Numbered from the stretch's first letter, positions 36,934 to 47,905 are shown. The stretch is DNA of 59,950 nt from Mesorhizobium sp. B2-7-1 (GCF_006440735.1 NZ_VFUA01000029.1:1-59950); one strand, 5' to 3'. Notes: generated by a model from the sequence alone, not told the origin. A program made the numbers and translations.

Positions 36934-38577
36934 ATGAACAGGAACTACCTCTTCCTCTTTCTGTTCAGCATCGTCATGACCGTCAGCGGGCTGGCCAGCC
37001 TGCCGCCGGTGGACCGCGACGAATCCCGCTTCGTCCAGGCTACCAAGCAGATGGTCGAGACAGGCGATTATGTCGATATCCGCCTGCAGGACGTCACCCG
37101 CTACAAGAAGCCGATCGGCATCTACTGGCTGCAGTCGGCGGCCGTGGCGCTGAGCGGCGAGGGGGCCGCGGCGCCGATCTGGATCTATCGCCTGGTTTCG
37201 ATGCTGGGCATCGCGCTCGCCGTCGTCGGGATCGGCTGGACCGGGACAAAACTCTTCGGCGCCAATGCCGGGGTGGCCGCCGGCCTGATGATGGCGGCGA
37301 TCTTCGCCACCGCCTTCGAGGGGCGCGACGCCAAGACCGACGCCATGCTTCTCGCCTGCTGCGTGGCGGCGCAAGGCGCGCTGGCACAGGTCTATTGGGC
37401 GGCAAAGCGCAACGAGCCGGTACCCGGGCACCTGCCCTGGATCTTCTGGATCGCGCAAGGGTTGGGCATCCTCATCAAGGGGCCGGTCTCGCCGCTCTTG
37501 TCGCTGCTGACGGCCGCGGCGCTCTTTGCCTTCGACCGCGACTGGCGCTGGCTGCTGAAGATGAAGCTGGCGCGCGGCGTCCTGATCGTGCTCGCGATCG
37601 TGCTGCCCTGGCTGATCCTCATCACCTGGAAGAGCGGTGGCGCCTTCTTCCAGGAAGCGGTCGGCAAGGACATGCTGAACAAGGTGGCGCAGGGCGAGGA
37701 ATCGCACGGCCTGCCGCCCGGCTTCTACATGCTGACCTATTCGCTGTTCATGTGGCCCTTCGGGCTGATCGCGGTCGGCGCCGGACTGCAGGCGATCAAC
37801 CGGTTCCGGGACGATCCGCGCCTGCGCTTCTGTCTCGCCTGGTACATTCCGTTCTGGCTGGTGTTCGAGGCGATCCCTACCAAGCTGCCGCACTATGTCA
37901 TGCCGGCCTATCCGGGCATGGCGCTGCTTATCGGCTGGCTGCTCACCTTGCCGGCGGACCAGGCCAATGCGCCGCTGAAGCGCTGGCAGACTTGGCTGTG
38001 GTGGGCAACTGCCTTCGGCCTTGCCGTGGTGGCGATCGGCCTTGCCGTGGTCTGCGTCGGCGCGCCGCTTTATCTGGCCAAGGCCTTCTCCTGGTGGAGC
38101 ATACCTGCGGCGATCGCCGCTCTGGTCACCGGTTATCTTGCCTTCCCGCGGCAATTGCAGGTGCCGCTTTCGCGCATTGCCGCGATCGCGGTCGGCGCCG
38201 GCATCACCTTCAGCCTGCTCTTCGGCGTCATCGCGCCGTCGCTGAAGCCGATCTGGCTGAGCCCCGCCATCAAGGCCGCGGTCGAGGCCAACCGTCTTTG
38301 CGACACCACCGTGCTTGCCTCGGCGAAGTTCCAGGAGCCCAGCCTGGTCTTCCTGGTCGGCACCAAGACCGTGCTGACCGACGTCGAGGGTGTGGCGCGG
38401 CATCTGCTGACCGATCCATCCTGCGCGCTTGGGCTGGCGCCGATCAAGGACGAGCAGCATCTTGCCGACGTGCTGGCCGCCCAGGACAAGTCGGCGAAGC
38501 GACTGACCGAGATCGACGGGATCAACTATTCGTCAGGAGACAAGCTCTCGCTCGGCCTTTACCGGGTGGCGCCGTGA
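36934..38577 (+). CDS. ArnT-like (GT39/GT83 family) membrane glycosyltransferase
   Basis: The 547-residue inner-membrane protein has about 11 transmembrane helices and the family's first loop PPVDRDESRFVQATKQMVETGDYVDI with the catalytic Asp-Glu (DRDE). Family members transfer sugars such as aminoarabinose from polyprenyl phosphate to lipid A or to proteins. The periplasmic C-terminal part is unusual for length but intact. The PAP2 phosphatase gene follows, suggesting lipid-carrier recycling or lipid A modification. Confidence 0.9.
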   Translation: MNRNYLFLFLFSIVMTVSGLASLPPVDRDESRFVQATKQMVETGDYVDIRLQDVTRYKKPIGIYWLQSAAVALSGEGAAAPIWIYRLVSMLGIALAVVGIGWTGTKLFGANAGVAAGLMMAAIFATAFEGRDAKTDAMLLACCVAAQGALAQVYWAAKRNEPVPGHLPWIFWIAQGLGILIKGPVSPLLSLLTAAALFAFDRDWRWLLKMKLARGVLIVLAIVLPWLILITWKSGGAFFQEAVGKDMLNKVAQGEESHGLPPGFYMLTYSLFMWPFGLIAVGAGLQAINRFRDDPRLRFCLAWYIPFWLVFEAIPTKLPHYVMPAYPGMALLIGWLLTLPADQANAPLKRWQTWLWWATAFGLAVVAIGLAVVCVGAPLYLAKAFSWWSIPAAIAALVTGYLAFPRQLQVPLSRIAAIAVGAGITFSLLFGVIAPSLKPIWLSPAIKAAVEANRLCDTTVLASAKFQEPSLVFLVGTKTVLTDVEGVARHLLTDPSCALGLAPIKDEQHLADVLAAQDKSAKRLTEIDGINYSSGDKLSLGLYRVAP

Positions 38578-38619
38578 TGAATAGCGTCGGGCATAGAATG
38601 CCCCTATAAGCTCGCGACC

Positions 38620-38734
38620 AGAGCCGGATGATTTCAGGTCAAAAACGACCTGAAATCTGAATCCGGCTCTGAATCAAAGAGATAGAGCATGATGTCGCCC
38701 GAAAACCGCCGCACACTTTTCGGCATCATGCTCT
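38620..38734. repeat. intergenic palindromic repeats, type A, two units
   Basis: A first palindrome AGAGCCGGATGATTTCAGG pairs with CCTGAAATCTGAATCCGGCTCT; a second has arms AGAGCATGATG and CATCATGCTCT around GCCGCACACTTTTCGG. Both resemble units at 21178, 54701 and 39662. It fills the gap before the PAP2 gene and ends 3 bp before its start, so it may influence its translation. Confidence 0.75.
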
Positions 38735-38737
38735 AGC

Positions 38738-39607
38738 ATGTCCGCCGCGCCCCTTGCCCTCTACCGCCGCTCGCTCGGCAATTTCCGCGACACGATGACG
38801 ATCGTCAGGCGACGCTTTGCCGTGCGGCCGGCGCGCTATCCTAGGATTCTATGGGGCGTCTGGCTGCTGGCCTGGGCGCTGGTCACCGTGGCGGTCTTCC
38901 TGCGCCTCGATGCCGGCGCCGGCGAGATGCGCGGCGAATGGTCACCCGGCTTCGTGCGCTTCACCGATTTTTTCACGCAATTCGGCTTGGGCGGCTGGTA
39001 CCTCATTCCGGCAGCGCTCTGCCTCGTCGCCGCCAATCTGACGGACTGGCGCGGTCTGTCCCGGCATGGCCGGATGGTCGTCTACAACTGGACCTGTTTC
39101 GCCTTCCTGGTGCTCTGCGCCGTCGGCTTGTCCGGCCTGGCGGTCAACGTGTTGAAATACGGCATCGGCCGCGCCCGGCCGCTTTATTTCGACAGTTTCG
39201 GCGTCCTGTCGCTGCATCCTTTCGCCATGGACGCGCGCTTTGCCGGTTTCCCCTCCGGCCATGCCACGACGATGGGCGCGGTGTTCGGCATCCTGCTGCT
39301 GCTGTTCCCAAGACGTTGGTACATCTCGCTGGTGGTCACCGCCTGCATCGCTTCGACCCGCGTCTTCGTCGGCGCGCATTATCCCAGCGACACGGTCGCA
39401 GGCTTCGGCCTCGGGCTGGCGTTTGCGGTGGTCTCGGGGCTGGTGTTCGCCCGGCTCGGCTTCATCTTCCGCCAGACAGGCTCGAAGCTGCCGGTGCGCA
39501 AGCGGACATTCCGGCTGAAACCGTCCAACGCGCCAAGAGGCGGAATTTCGATGGCCGGCCTGGTTGAGGGCGGCGAGATCGGCGCCGACAGAACGCAGAC
39601 CCATTAA
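38738..39607 (+). CDS. PAP2-family membrane phosphatase
   Basis: The 289-residue inner-membrane enzyme has six or so helices and the three PAP2 motifs: KYGIGRARP, PSGHATTMG and SRVFVGAHYPSDTVAG (here STRVFVGAHYPSD). It dephosphorylates lipid phosphates such as undecaprenyl pyrophosphate or lipid A. ATG at 38738 touches the repeat; ATG 38795 (MTIVRRR) is an alternative start. Downstream of the ArnT-like gene, probably same function group. Confidence 0.92.
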   Translation: MSAAPLALYRRSLGNFRDTMTIVRRRFAVRPARYPRILWGVWLLAWALVTVAVFLRLDAGAGEMRGEWSPGFVRFTDFFTQFGLGGWYLIPAALCLVAANLTDWRGLSRHGRMVVYNWTCFAFLVLCAVGLSGLAVNVLKYGIGRARPLYFDSFGVLSLHPFAMDARFAGFPSGHATTMGAVFGILLLLFPRRWYISLVVTACIASTRVFVGAHYPSDTVAGFGLGLAFAVVSGLVFARLGFIFRQTGSKLPVRKRTFRLKPSNAPRGGISMAGLVEGGEIGADRTQTH

Positions 39608-39661
39608 AGCGCCCGGATTTCGCAGCGTTCCGCGCTAGCGAGGTTCTCCCTTTCATGGAAA

Positions 39662-39760
39662 CGGCGAACCGCTCTATCTCTTTGTTATTTAAACAATTCC
39701 AGACGAAAGGCTACGGCGAGGTCGCCGAGCCTAACCACTCACACTTTTCTTGGAATTGCC
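39662..39760. repeat. intergenic palindromic repeat, type A
   Basis: Arms AACAATTCCAGACG and TTTCTTGGAATTGCC flank a nested hairpin AGGCTACGGCGAGG/CGCCGAGCCT. Related to 13576-13631 and 51000-51078. Located between the convergent PAP2 and hydrolase genes; the last base touches the hydrolase stop codon. Confidence 0.6.
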
Positions 39761-40434
39761 TAGCGCAGCCGCTTCGGCCGTGGATCGGCGAGCTCGCCGG
39801 CCAGCCGCCGATCGAGATAGTCGGCGCATTCCTGGAGCAGCAGCTCGGAATCGTTGGCGAAGAAGTGGTTGGCGCCGGGAATCGTCTTCTGGGTGATGGT
39901 GATGCCCTTTTGCGTGTGCAGCTTGTCGACCAGGCCCTGCACGTCCTTGGGTGGCGCCACCTTGTCGGCGTCGCCATGGATGATCAAGCCGGATGACGGG
40001 CAAGGCGCCAGGAAGGAGAAGTCATAGGTGTTGGGCTGAGGTGCCACCGAGATGAAACCCTCGATTTCCGGGCGGCGCATCAGAAGCTGCATGCCGATCC
40101 ACGATCCGAAGGAATAGCCGGCGACCCAGCAGCTCTTGGAATCCGGATGCAGCGACTGCACCCAGTCGAGGGCCGCGGCCGCGTCCGACAATTCGCCGGT
40201 GCCGTGGTCGAACTCGCCCTGGCTGCGGCCGATGCCGCGGAAATTGAAGCGCAGCGTGGTGAAATCGCGCTTCTGGAACATGTAGAAGAGGTCGTAGACG
40301 ATCTTGTTGTTCATCGTGCCGCCGAACTGCGGGTGCGGGTGCAGCACGATGGCGATCGGCGCGCTCTTTTCCTTCGAGGGCTGATAACGACCCTCCAGGC
40401 GACCAGCCGGACCGGCGAAAATGACCTCAGGCAT
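39760..40434 (-). CDS. alpha/beta hydrolase
   Basis: The 224-residue protein has the hydrolase fold with nucleophile elbow GYSFGSW, acid IHGDADKVAP and catalytic His in PGANHFFAND; the start MPEVIFAGPAGRLEGRYQPSK is typical of the YpfH-like/CocE-like short hydrolases common beside rhizobial suf operons. GGAG lies seven bases before ATG 40434 and decides that start over an upstream ATG. Divergent from the Fe-S assembly operon across 250 bp that holds an Irr box. Substrate unknown. Confidence 0.88.
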   Translation of the reverse strand: MPEVIFAGPAGRLEGRYQPSKEKSAPIAIVLHPHPQFGGTMNNKIVYDLFYMFQKRDFTTLRFNFRGIGRSQGEFDHGTGELSDAAAALDWVQSLHPDSKSCWVAGYSFGSWIGMQLLMRRPEIEGFISVAPQPNTYDFSFLAPCPSSGLIIHGDADKVAPPKDVQGLVDKLHTQKGITITQKTIPGANHFFANDSELLLQECADYLDRRLAGELADPRPKRLR

Positions 40435-40534
40435 AAAATACTCCACGTGGCATACGAAGGCGCTATCCCGGAACTCTTCTGGCCCCAGCTTTTCTGCGGC
40501 CTTGACGCCGGGCGAGCGTCTTCCTAGAAGCTAG

Positions 40535-40551
40535 TTTAGAATTGTTCAAAA
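40535..40551. promoter_or_regulatory. Irr-type iron control element (ICE box)
   Basis: TTTAGAATTGTTCAAAA matches the rhizobial Irr consensus TTTAGAA-N3-TTCTAAA with one difference in 14 defined positions. It lies in the divergent gap, 134 bp before the desulfurase start and about 100 bp before the hydrolase start. Irr represses under low iron in Rhizobiales, which fits control of an Fe-S assembly operon. The gene for Irr is not in the window. Confidence 0.6.
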
Positions 40552-40684
40552 CTGGGCAGCCGAAACGCAATGGTTTGGCCGTCCGCGCCGCAAGCCGGGT
40601 AAATAGGACGGCTTGCCTTGCAATTTCAAGGAAATAACGCGCTATCCTCGCGGGATAGTTGGCGAAAGGACGAACTGAGCGAAA

Positions 40685-41845
40685 ATGGCCGCAACCCGCG
40701 CCTATCTCGACTACAACGCCAGCGCGCCGCTCATTGCGGAAGCGCGGGCGGCGATGGTCGCCGCGCTCGATGCCGCCAATCCGTCATCCGTCCACACCGA
40801 AGGCCGCGCCTCGCGCCGGCTGGTCGAGGATGCGCGCCGCGACGTGGCGCGGCTGGTCAACGCCCGACCGGAACATGTCGTCTTCACCTCCGGCGCCACC
40901 GAGGCGGCCTCGATGCTGCTTGGGCCCGACTGGCAGATGGGGCGCGGCGCCATCCGCATGAGCCACCTCTATGTCTCGGCGGCAGACCATCCCTGCATCC
41001 TGAATGGCGGGCGATTTGCGGCAGCACAGGTGACGAAGGTCGGCGTCGACCGGAACGGCATTGCCGATCTCGGTGCGCTGGTCGCCGCGCTTGCCGCGCA
41101 TGACAAGGACGCCGGCCTGCCGCTGGTGGCGATCCATGCCGCCAACAACGAGACCGGCGTTGTGCAGCCGGTCGGTCGCATCGCCGAAATCGTCAAGGCC
41201 GCCGGCGGGGTGCTGGTGGTCGACGCCGTGCAGGCTGCCGGGCGGATTCCGCTCGATATGTCAGTTCCTTATGCCGATTACCTGATCCTGTCCTCGCACA
41301 AGATCGGCGGTCCGAAGGGCGTCGGCGCGATCATCGCCGCGTCCGACCTGATGATGCCGCGGCCGCTGATCAATGGCGGTGGCCAGGAGAAGGGTCATCG
41401 CGCCGGCACGGAAAATGTCGCCGGGATCGCGGGTTTCGGCGCCGCCGCGCGCGCCGCGCTGACCGGTCTCGACGGCATGGACGCCATCGCGCAGCGGCTC
41501 GACGCGGTCGAGGCGATCGTGCGCGACCTCGCGCCGGACGCGGAAATCTTTGGAACGGCGGCACCAAGGCTTGCCAACACGACATTCTTCGCTATTCCCG
41601 GCATCAAGGCCGAGACGGCGCAAATCGCTTTCGATCTCGCCGGCGTCGCATTGTCGGCGGGTTCGGCCTGCTCGTCGGGAAAAGTCGGACCGAGCCATGT
41701 GCTGAAGGCGATGGGCCATGGCGAGAGCCTGGGCGCCTTGCGCGTTTCGATCGGTCGCGCGACCGGCGCCGAGGATATCGAGGCTTTCCGGGCGGCGCTG
41801 GCCGGGATCGTCGCTCGCCGCGCGGGCAAGGAAGAAGCCGCCTGA
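40685..41845 (+). CDS. cysteine desulfurase, NifS/IscS-like
   Basis: The 386-residue PLP enzyme takes sulfur from cysteine for Fe-S clusters. The PLP Lys is in SSHKIGGPKG, the His in NNETGVVQP...HAANN region, and the persulfide Cys in SAGSACSSGKVGPSHVL; the IscS-type extended loop around that Cys (group I) differs from SufS. The N-terminus AYLDYNASAPL is the IscS/NifS start. First gene of the Fe-S operon, 190 bp before sufB; it works beside the SufS homologue further down, so the two desulfurases may serve different conditions. Confidence 0.93.
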   Translation: MAATRAYLDYNASAPLIAEARAAMVAALDAANPSSVHTEGRASRRLVEDARRDVARLVNARPEHVVFTSGATEAASMLLGPDWQMGRGAIRMSHLYVSAADHPCILNGGRFAAAQVTKVGVDRNGIADLGALVAALAAHDKDAGLPLVAIHAANNETGVVQPVGRIAEIVKAAGGVLVVDAVQAAGRIPLDMSVPYADYLILSSHKIGGPKGVGAIIAASDLMMPRPLINGGGQEKGHRAGTENVAGIAGFGAAARAALTGLDGMDAIAQRLDAVEAIVRDLAPDAEIFGTAAPRLANTTFFAIPGIKAETAQIAFDLAGVALSAGSACSSGKVGPSHVLKAMGHGESLGALRVSIGRATGAEDIEAFRAALAGIVARRAGKEEAA

Positions 41846-42035
41846 CAGCGGCAAAGATGAATTCAGGCCATACGGCCTGGTAGAGCCGTGCGTTTTGTCC
41901 TGGCCGGGTGAATTTCCGGCGGACACGCACTATATGGAACTTACTCCGCCGCGAGTCCCATCTGGGGCACGATTTCGGCGGTGCCATAGTTTGAAAACTG
42001 CCGGGCCTTGACCCCGGCGTGGATGGAGAACGCTT

Positions 42036-43559
<1,524 letters not shown>

Positions 43560-43586
43560 CCGCAATACGATATTCAGGAAGAGATT

Positions 43587-44342
43587 ATGCTTGAGATCAA
43601 GAATTTGCATGCCCGCATCGTCGATGACGGGACCGAGATCATCCGCGGCCTGAATCTCACGGTGAAAGCCGGCGAGGTCGCCGCCATCATGGGCCCGAAC
43701 GGTTCGGGCAAGTCGACGCTGTCCTACATCCTCGCCGGCCGCGAGGACTATGAGGTGACCGAGGGCGACATCCTCTATAACGGCCAGTCGATCCTGGAAA
43801 TGGATCCGGCCGAGCGCGCCACCGCGGGCATCTTCCTCGCCTTCCAGTATCCGATGGAGATACCCGGCGTGGCGACCATGGAATTCCTGAAGGTGGCCAT
43901 GAACGAGCAGCGCAAGGCGCGCGGCGAGGAGCCGCTGAAGGTTCCGGAATTCCTGAAGCGCGTGAAGGAAGCCGCGGCCTCGCTCAGCATGGACATGAAC
44001 ATGCTGAAGCGGCCGCTCAATGTCGGCTTCTCCGGCGGCGAGAAGAAGCGCGCCGAGATCCTGCAGATGAAGCTCTTGGAGCCAACGCTCTGCGTGCTCG
44101 ACGAGACCGATTCCGGCCTCGACATCGACGCGCTGAAGATCGTCTCGGACGGCGTCAACGCGCTGCGCTCGCCGGAGCGCGCCATCGTCGTCATCACCCA
44201 CTACCAGCGTCTGCTCGAGCACATCGTGCCCGACAGTGTGCACGTGCTCTACAAGGGTCAGGTCATCAAGTCGGGCGACAAATCGCTGGCGCTCGATCTC
44301 GAGGCCAATGGCTATGCCGGCGTGATCGGCGAAGCCGCGTGA
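43587..44342 (+). CDS. sufC: Fe-S cluster assembly ATPase SufC
   Basis: The 251-residue ABC-type soluble ATPase pairs with SufB and SufD. Walker A GPNGSGKSTLSYILAG, signature LNVGFSGGEKKRAEILQM, Walker B CVLDETDSGLDID and HYQRLLEHI after the switch His are intact. No membrane segments. Follows sufB by 27 bp, followed 25 bp later by sufD. Confidence 0.97.
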   Translation: MLEIKNLHARIVDDGTEIIRGLNLTVKAGEVAAIMGPNGSGKSTLSYILAGREDYEVTEGDILYNGQSILEMDPAERATAGIFLAFQYPMEIPGVATMEFLKVAMNEQRKARGEEPLKVPEFLKRVKEAAASLSMDMNMLKRPLNVGFSGGEKKRAEILQMKLLEPTLCVLDETDSGLDIDALKIVSDGVNALRSPERAIVVITHYQRLLEHIVPDSVHVLYKGQVIKSGDKSLALDLEANGYAGVIGEAA

Positions 44343-44367
44343 GATGGGAGCGGTCGAGGCAAGAACA

Positions 44368-45639
44368 ATGAACATGCACGCACAGCCCCAGCGGACATTG
44401 GCCGAGACGGCGCTGATCGATGCCTTCGGCGAGCGGCTGTCGCTGCTGCCGGGCGACGGCGCGGTGATGGTCAAGCGCGACGACGCGATCGAGGCGATCA
44501 AGCACGGCCTGCCGACGCGGCGCGTCGAATCCTGGCATTACACCGACCTGCGCCGGCTGCTGACCAAGGTTCCGGCTTTCGAGGCCGGCGCCGTCGTCAA
44601 GGCGCTGGCACCGATCCTTGAAGGCTCGGCGGTGCTGCCGGTGCTGAACGGCGTCTCCAGCGCCAAGGCGCCGGAGATCGAAGGCGTCACCGTGCAGCGC
44701 CTGTCGGAAAAGCTCACCGATGGCAGCGTGGCTCCGGGACTGGGCCCATACGGCAGCGACGACGCGATCGGCGCGCTCAACACCGCCTTCGTCGCCGACG
44801 GCTATTTCGTCGATATCGCCGACGGCGCCGAGCTGGAAAAGCCGGTCGAATTGCAGAACCTCCAGGCCGGCGGCCAGTCGCATGTGCGGCTGCTGACGCG
44901 TGTCGGGGCCGGCGCCAAGGCGGTCATCGTCGAGCGCCAGGCGGGCGAGGGCGACGAGGCGCTGGTCTCTTCGGTCAGCCAGCTCGTGGTTGGCGACGGC
45001 GCGGAAGTGACCTGGCTGATCGTACAGGAGCAGCCGGAGACGGCCACGCATCTCGCCCAGTTCAAGGCGCATATCGGCAAGGATGCCAAGCTGACGCTGT
45101 TCGTGATGAATGCCGGCGGCAATCTGGTGCGCCAGGAGGTAGTCGTCAGGACGACGGGCGAGGGCGCCGACTTCAAATTGCGCGGCATCAACCTTCTTGC
45201 CGGCGACACGCATACCGACACCACCATGGTGCTCGACCATGCGGTGCCGCACACGACCTCGACGGAAGTGATCCGCAATGTGGTGACCGGCAAGGCGCGT
45301 GGCGTCTTCCAGGGCCGCATCAACGTGCATCAATACGCGCAGAAGACCAACGCCAAGATGGCCTGCAACACGCTGCTTCTGTCGGACGACGGCGAGTTCT
45401 CGACCAAGCCGGAGCTGGAAATCTTCGCCGACGACGTCGTCTGCGGCCATGGCGCGACGGTCACCGAGATCGACCACAACCATCTGTTCTACCTGATGGC
45501 GCGCGGTATCGACGAGAAGTCGGCGCGGGGCCTTCTGGTGAAGGCATTCGTGGCCGAAGTGATCGAGGAACTGGACGACGAGGCGCTGGTCGAGGCGCTG
45601 GAAGAGCGGCTCGACGGCTGGTTTTCGACGCACGGGTAG
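44368..45639 (+). CDS. sufD: Fe-S cluster assembly protein SufD
   Basis: The 423-residue protein is the SufB paralogue of the SufBC2D complex. The core beta-helix and C-terminal motif MACNTLLLSDDGEFSTKPELEIFADDVVCGHGATVTEIDHNHLFYLMARGIDEKSARGLLVKAFV match the SufB/SufD family, with the SufC-binding His region. The ATG at 44368 is preferred; 44344 would add 8 residues. A mosaic repeat separates it from sufS. Confidence 0.95.
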   Translation: MNMHAQPQRTLAETALIDAFGERLSLLPGDGAVMVKRDDAIEAIKHGLPTRRVESWHYTDLRRLLTKVPAFEAGAVVKALAPILEGSAVLPVLNGVSSAKAPEIEGVTVQRLSEKLTDGSVAPGLGPYGSDDAIGALNTAFVADGYFVDIADGAELEKPVELQNLQAGGQSHVRLLTRVGAGAKAVIVERQAGEGDEALVSSVSQLVVGDGAEVTWLIVQEQPETATHLAQFKAHIGKDAKLTLFVMNAGGNLVRQEVVVRTTGEGADFKLRGINLLAGDTHTDTTMVLDHAVPHTTSTEVIRNVVTGKARGVFQGRINVHQYAQKTNAKMACNTLLLSDDGEFSTKPELEIFADDVVCGHGATVTEIDHNHLFYLMARGIDEKSARGLLVKAFVAEVIEELDDEALVEALEERLDGWFSTHG

Positions 45640-45659
45640 CGGCACAGGCGAAAGCCGCG

Positions 45660-45787
45660 CCCCCTCATCCGGCCGCTTCGCGGCCACCTTCTCCCCGAGG
45701 GGAGAAGAGGCAGACGGCGACGTTGGCGACCTCCTCTCTCCCGCCGGGAGAGGGTGGCCGGAGCGAAGCGGAGGTCGGGTGAGGGGG
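45660..45787. repeat. intergenic palindromic mosaic repeat, type B
   Basis: CCCCTCATCCGGCCGCTTCG at 45661 is inverted at CGGAGCGAAGCGGAGGTCGG about 45758, with inner arms CCTTCTCCCCGAGGGGAGAA and CTCCTCTCTCCCGCCGGGAG. Same family as 8268-8403 and 48894-49040. It interrupts the suf operon between sufD and sufS and could form a processing hairpin in the mRNA. Confidence 0.8.
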
Positions 45788-45811
45788 AGCCACATTGGAA
45801 GGTTGATTGCT

Positions 45812-47053
45812 GTGGACCAGAAGATCGAAACCACTCCTTATGACGTCGAGGCGATCCGCCGCGACTTCCCGATCCTGTCGCGCGAGGTCTACGGCAAGCC
45901 GCTGGTCTATCTCGACAATGGCGCCTCGGCTCAGAAGCCGCAGATCGTGCTCGACACCATCCAGCACGCCTATTCCCAGGAATACGCCAACGTCCATCGC
46001 GGCCTGCATTTCCTGTCGAACGCCGCGACGGATGCCTATGAGAACGCGCGCAAATCCGTACAGCGTTTCCTCAACGCGCCGAGCACCGACAACATCGTCT
46101 TCACCTCCAACACCACCTCGGCGATCAACACGGTCGCCTATGGCTATGGCATGCCGCGGATCGGCGAGGGCGACGAGATCGTGCTGTCGATCATGGAGCA
46201 CCATTCAAACATCGTGCCCTGGCATTTCATCCGCGAGCGGCAGGGCGCGAAGCTCGTCTGGGTGCCGGTCGACGATCTCGGCGCCTTCCACATCGAGGAA
46301 TTCGAGAAGCGCCTGACCGACCGCACCAAGCTCGTCGCCATCACGCAGATGTCGAATGCGCTGGGCACGGTGACGCCGATCAAGGAGATCGTGCGCATCG
46401 CGCATGCGCGAGGAATTCCGGTGCTGGTCGACGGCAGCCAGAGCGCCGTCCACATGCCGATCGACGTGCAGGACCTCGACTGCGATTTCTTCGTCTTCAC
46501 CGGCCACAAGGTCTACGGCCCGTCCGGCATCGGCGTGCTCTACGGCAAGAAGGATCGGCTGCAAGAGATGCGGCCCTTCATGGGCGGCGGCGAGATGATC
46601 GAGGAGGTGACGGAGGACATCGTCACCTACAACGAGCCGCCGCATCGCTTCGAAGCAGGCACGCCGCCGATCGTGCAGGCGATCGGCCTGGGCGCGGCGC
46701 TCGACTATATGGAGAAGGTCGGCCGTGAACGGATCGCAGCACACGAGGCGGACCTCAAGACTTACGCGCATGAGCGGCTGCGCGCGATCAACTCGTTGCG
46801 CATCTTCGGCGACGCGCCCGGCAAAGGCGCCATCATCTCGTTCGAATTGCAGAGTATCCATGCGCATGACGTGTCGATGGTCATTGATAGGCAGGGTGTT
46901 GCCGTCCGCGCGGGCACGCATTGCGCCCAGCCGCTGTTGAAACGCTTCGGCGTGACCTCCACATGCAGGGCATCATTCGGCATGTATAATACCAGGGCCG
47001 AGGTCGACGCCTTGGCCGAGGCGCTGGAAAAGGCGCGAAAGTTCTTCGGGTGA
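45812..47053 (+). CDS. sufS: cysteine desulfurase SufS
   Basis: The 413-residue group II desulfurase provides sulfur to SufBCD. PLP Lys is in FTGHKVYGPSGIGVLYGKK; the persulfide Cys is in GVAVRAGTHCAQPLLKRFGV; HRGLHFLSNAAT and NTTSAIN are typical SufS parts. The start is GTG (45812) eight bases after GGAAGG; the upstream ATG lies in the repeat. Ends overlapping or abutting the SufT-like gene (GTGA/TGACGATGATG). Confidence 0.95.
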   Translation: MDQKIETTPYDVEAIRRDFPILSREVYGKPLVYLDNGASAQKPQIVLDTIQHAYSQEYANVHRGLHFLSNAATDAYENARKSVQRFLNAPSTDNIVFTSNTTSAINTVAYGYGMPRIGEGDEIVLSIMEHHSNIVPWHFIRERQGAKLVWVPVDDLGAFHIEEFEKRLTDRTKLVAITQMSNALGTVTPIKEIVRIAHARGIPVLVDGSQSAVHMPIDVQDLDCDFFVFTGHKVYGPSGIGVLYGKKDRLQEMRPFMGGGEMIEEVTEDIVTYNEPPHRFEAGTPPIVQAIGLGAALDYMEKVGRERIAAHEADLKTYAHERLRAINSLRIFGDAPGKGAIISFELQSIHAHDVSMVIDRQGVAVRAGTHCAQPLLKRFGVTSTCRASFGMYNTRAEVDALAEALEKARKFFG

Positions 47054-47055
47054 CG

Positions 47056-47439
47056 ATGATGGACGATGTGAGCACCACCGCAGAGACTGCAGCGAACGGC
47101 ATTGTCTCGGCCTCGGCGATCCCCGCCGACGAGCTGGCGCGGCTGACCGACGACATCGTCTCGGCGCTGAAGACGGTCTACGATCCGGAAATCCCGGCCG
47201 ACATCTACGAGCTCGGCCTCGTCTACAAGATCGACATCGAGGACGACCGCTCAGTCAAGATCGACATGACGCTGACCGCGCCAGGCTGTCCGGTGGCCGG
47301 CGAAATGCCTGGATGGGTCGAGAACGCCGTCGGCGCCGTCGAAGGTGTGTCAGGCGTCGAGGTGAAAATGACCTTCGATCCGCCTTGGACGCCGGACCGG
47401 ATGTCGGAAGAGGCGCAGGTCGCGGTCGGGTGGTATTGA
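47056..47439 (+). CDS. sufT: SUF system Fe-S assembly protein, MIP18/DUF59 (SufT-like)
   Basis: The 127-residue protein has the MIP18 core TDDIVSALKTVYDPEIPADIYELGLVYKIDIED followed by the Cys motif TAPGCPVAGEMPGWVENAV. It helps mature Fe-S clusters. Starts are possible at GTG 47050 (overlapping the sufS stop), ATG 47056 or ATG 47059; I use 47056. Operon member between sufS and sufA. Naming as SufT follows the standard for the family. Confidence 0.93.
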   Translation: MMDDVSTTAETAANGIVSASAIPADELARLTDDIVSALKTVYDPEIPADIYELGLVYKIDIEDDRSVKIDMTLTAPGCPVAGEMPGWVENAVGAVEGVSGVEVKMTFDPPWTPDRMSEEAQVAVGWY

Positions 47440-47527
47440 GCTTGACTTGCACGCTAGGTGAAAGTTCACCATCTTAAGGGCAGACTCATTCCGTGGGCCT
47501 TGAACGTGCGTGAACGTGGAGAATGAC

Positions 47528-47905
47528 ATGGGACGCTTCGCCGTCATCACGATGACCGACAGGGCCGCCGACCGCGTGCGCGAGATCGTGGCTGCGCGCG
47601 ACAACGCGCATGGCATCCGCCTCGGCATCAAGAAGGGCGGCTGCGCCGGCATGGAATACACGGTCGACCTGGTGACGCAGCCGAACCCGAAGGACGACCA
47701 TATCGAGCGTGACGGCGCGCATGTCTATGTCGCGCCCGAAGCTGCGCTTTTCCTGTTCGGCACCGAGATGGATTTCGAGCAGACGACGCTGCGCACCGGC
47801 TTCACCTTCAAGAACCCGAACCAGAGCTCGGCCTGCGGCTGCGGCGAATCCGTCGAATTGAAGCCGGCGGACCTCAAGGCGCTTGCAGAGGCGCGCGCTT
47901 CCTGA
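47528..47905 (+). CDS. sufA: A-type Fe-S carrier SufA
   Basis: The 125-residue carrier takes clusters from the scaffold to targets. The three conserved Cys are present: KKGGCAGMEYT and SSACGCGESVEL. The start is ATG 47528 with GGAG eight bases upstream; the upstream frame-start at 47510 adds only six residues. Last gene of the operon. Confidence 0.96.
   Translation: MGRFAVITMTDRAADRVREIVAARDNAHGIRLGIKKGGCAGMEYTVDLVTQPNPKDDHIERDGAHVYVAPEAALFLFGTEMDFEQTTLRTGFTFKNPNQSSACGCGESVELKPADLKALAEARAS

Noticed and set aside
36807..38609. 600-codon forward frame overlapping the ArnT-like gene
   Set aside because: It is the +1 shadow of the membrane glycosyltransferase; Arg/Ala/Gly-rich with no membrane helices.
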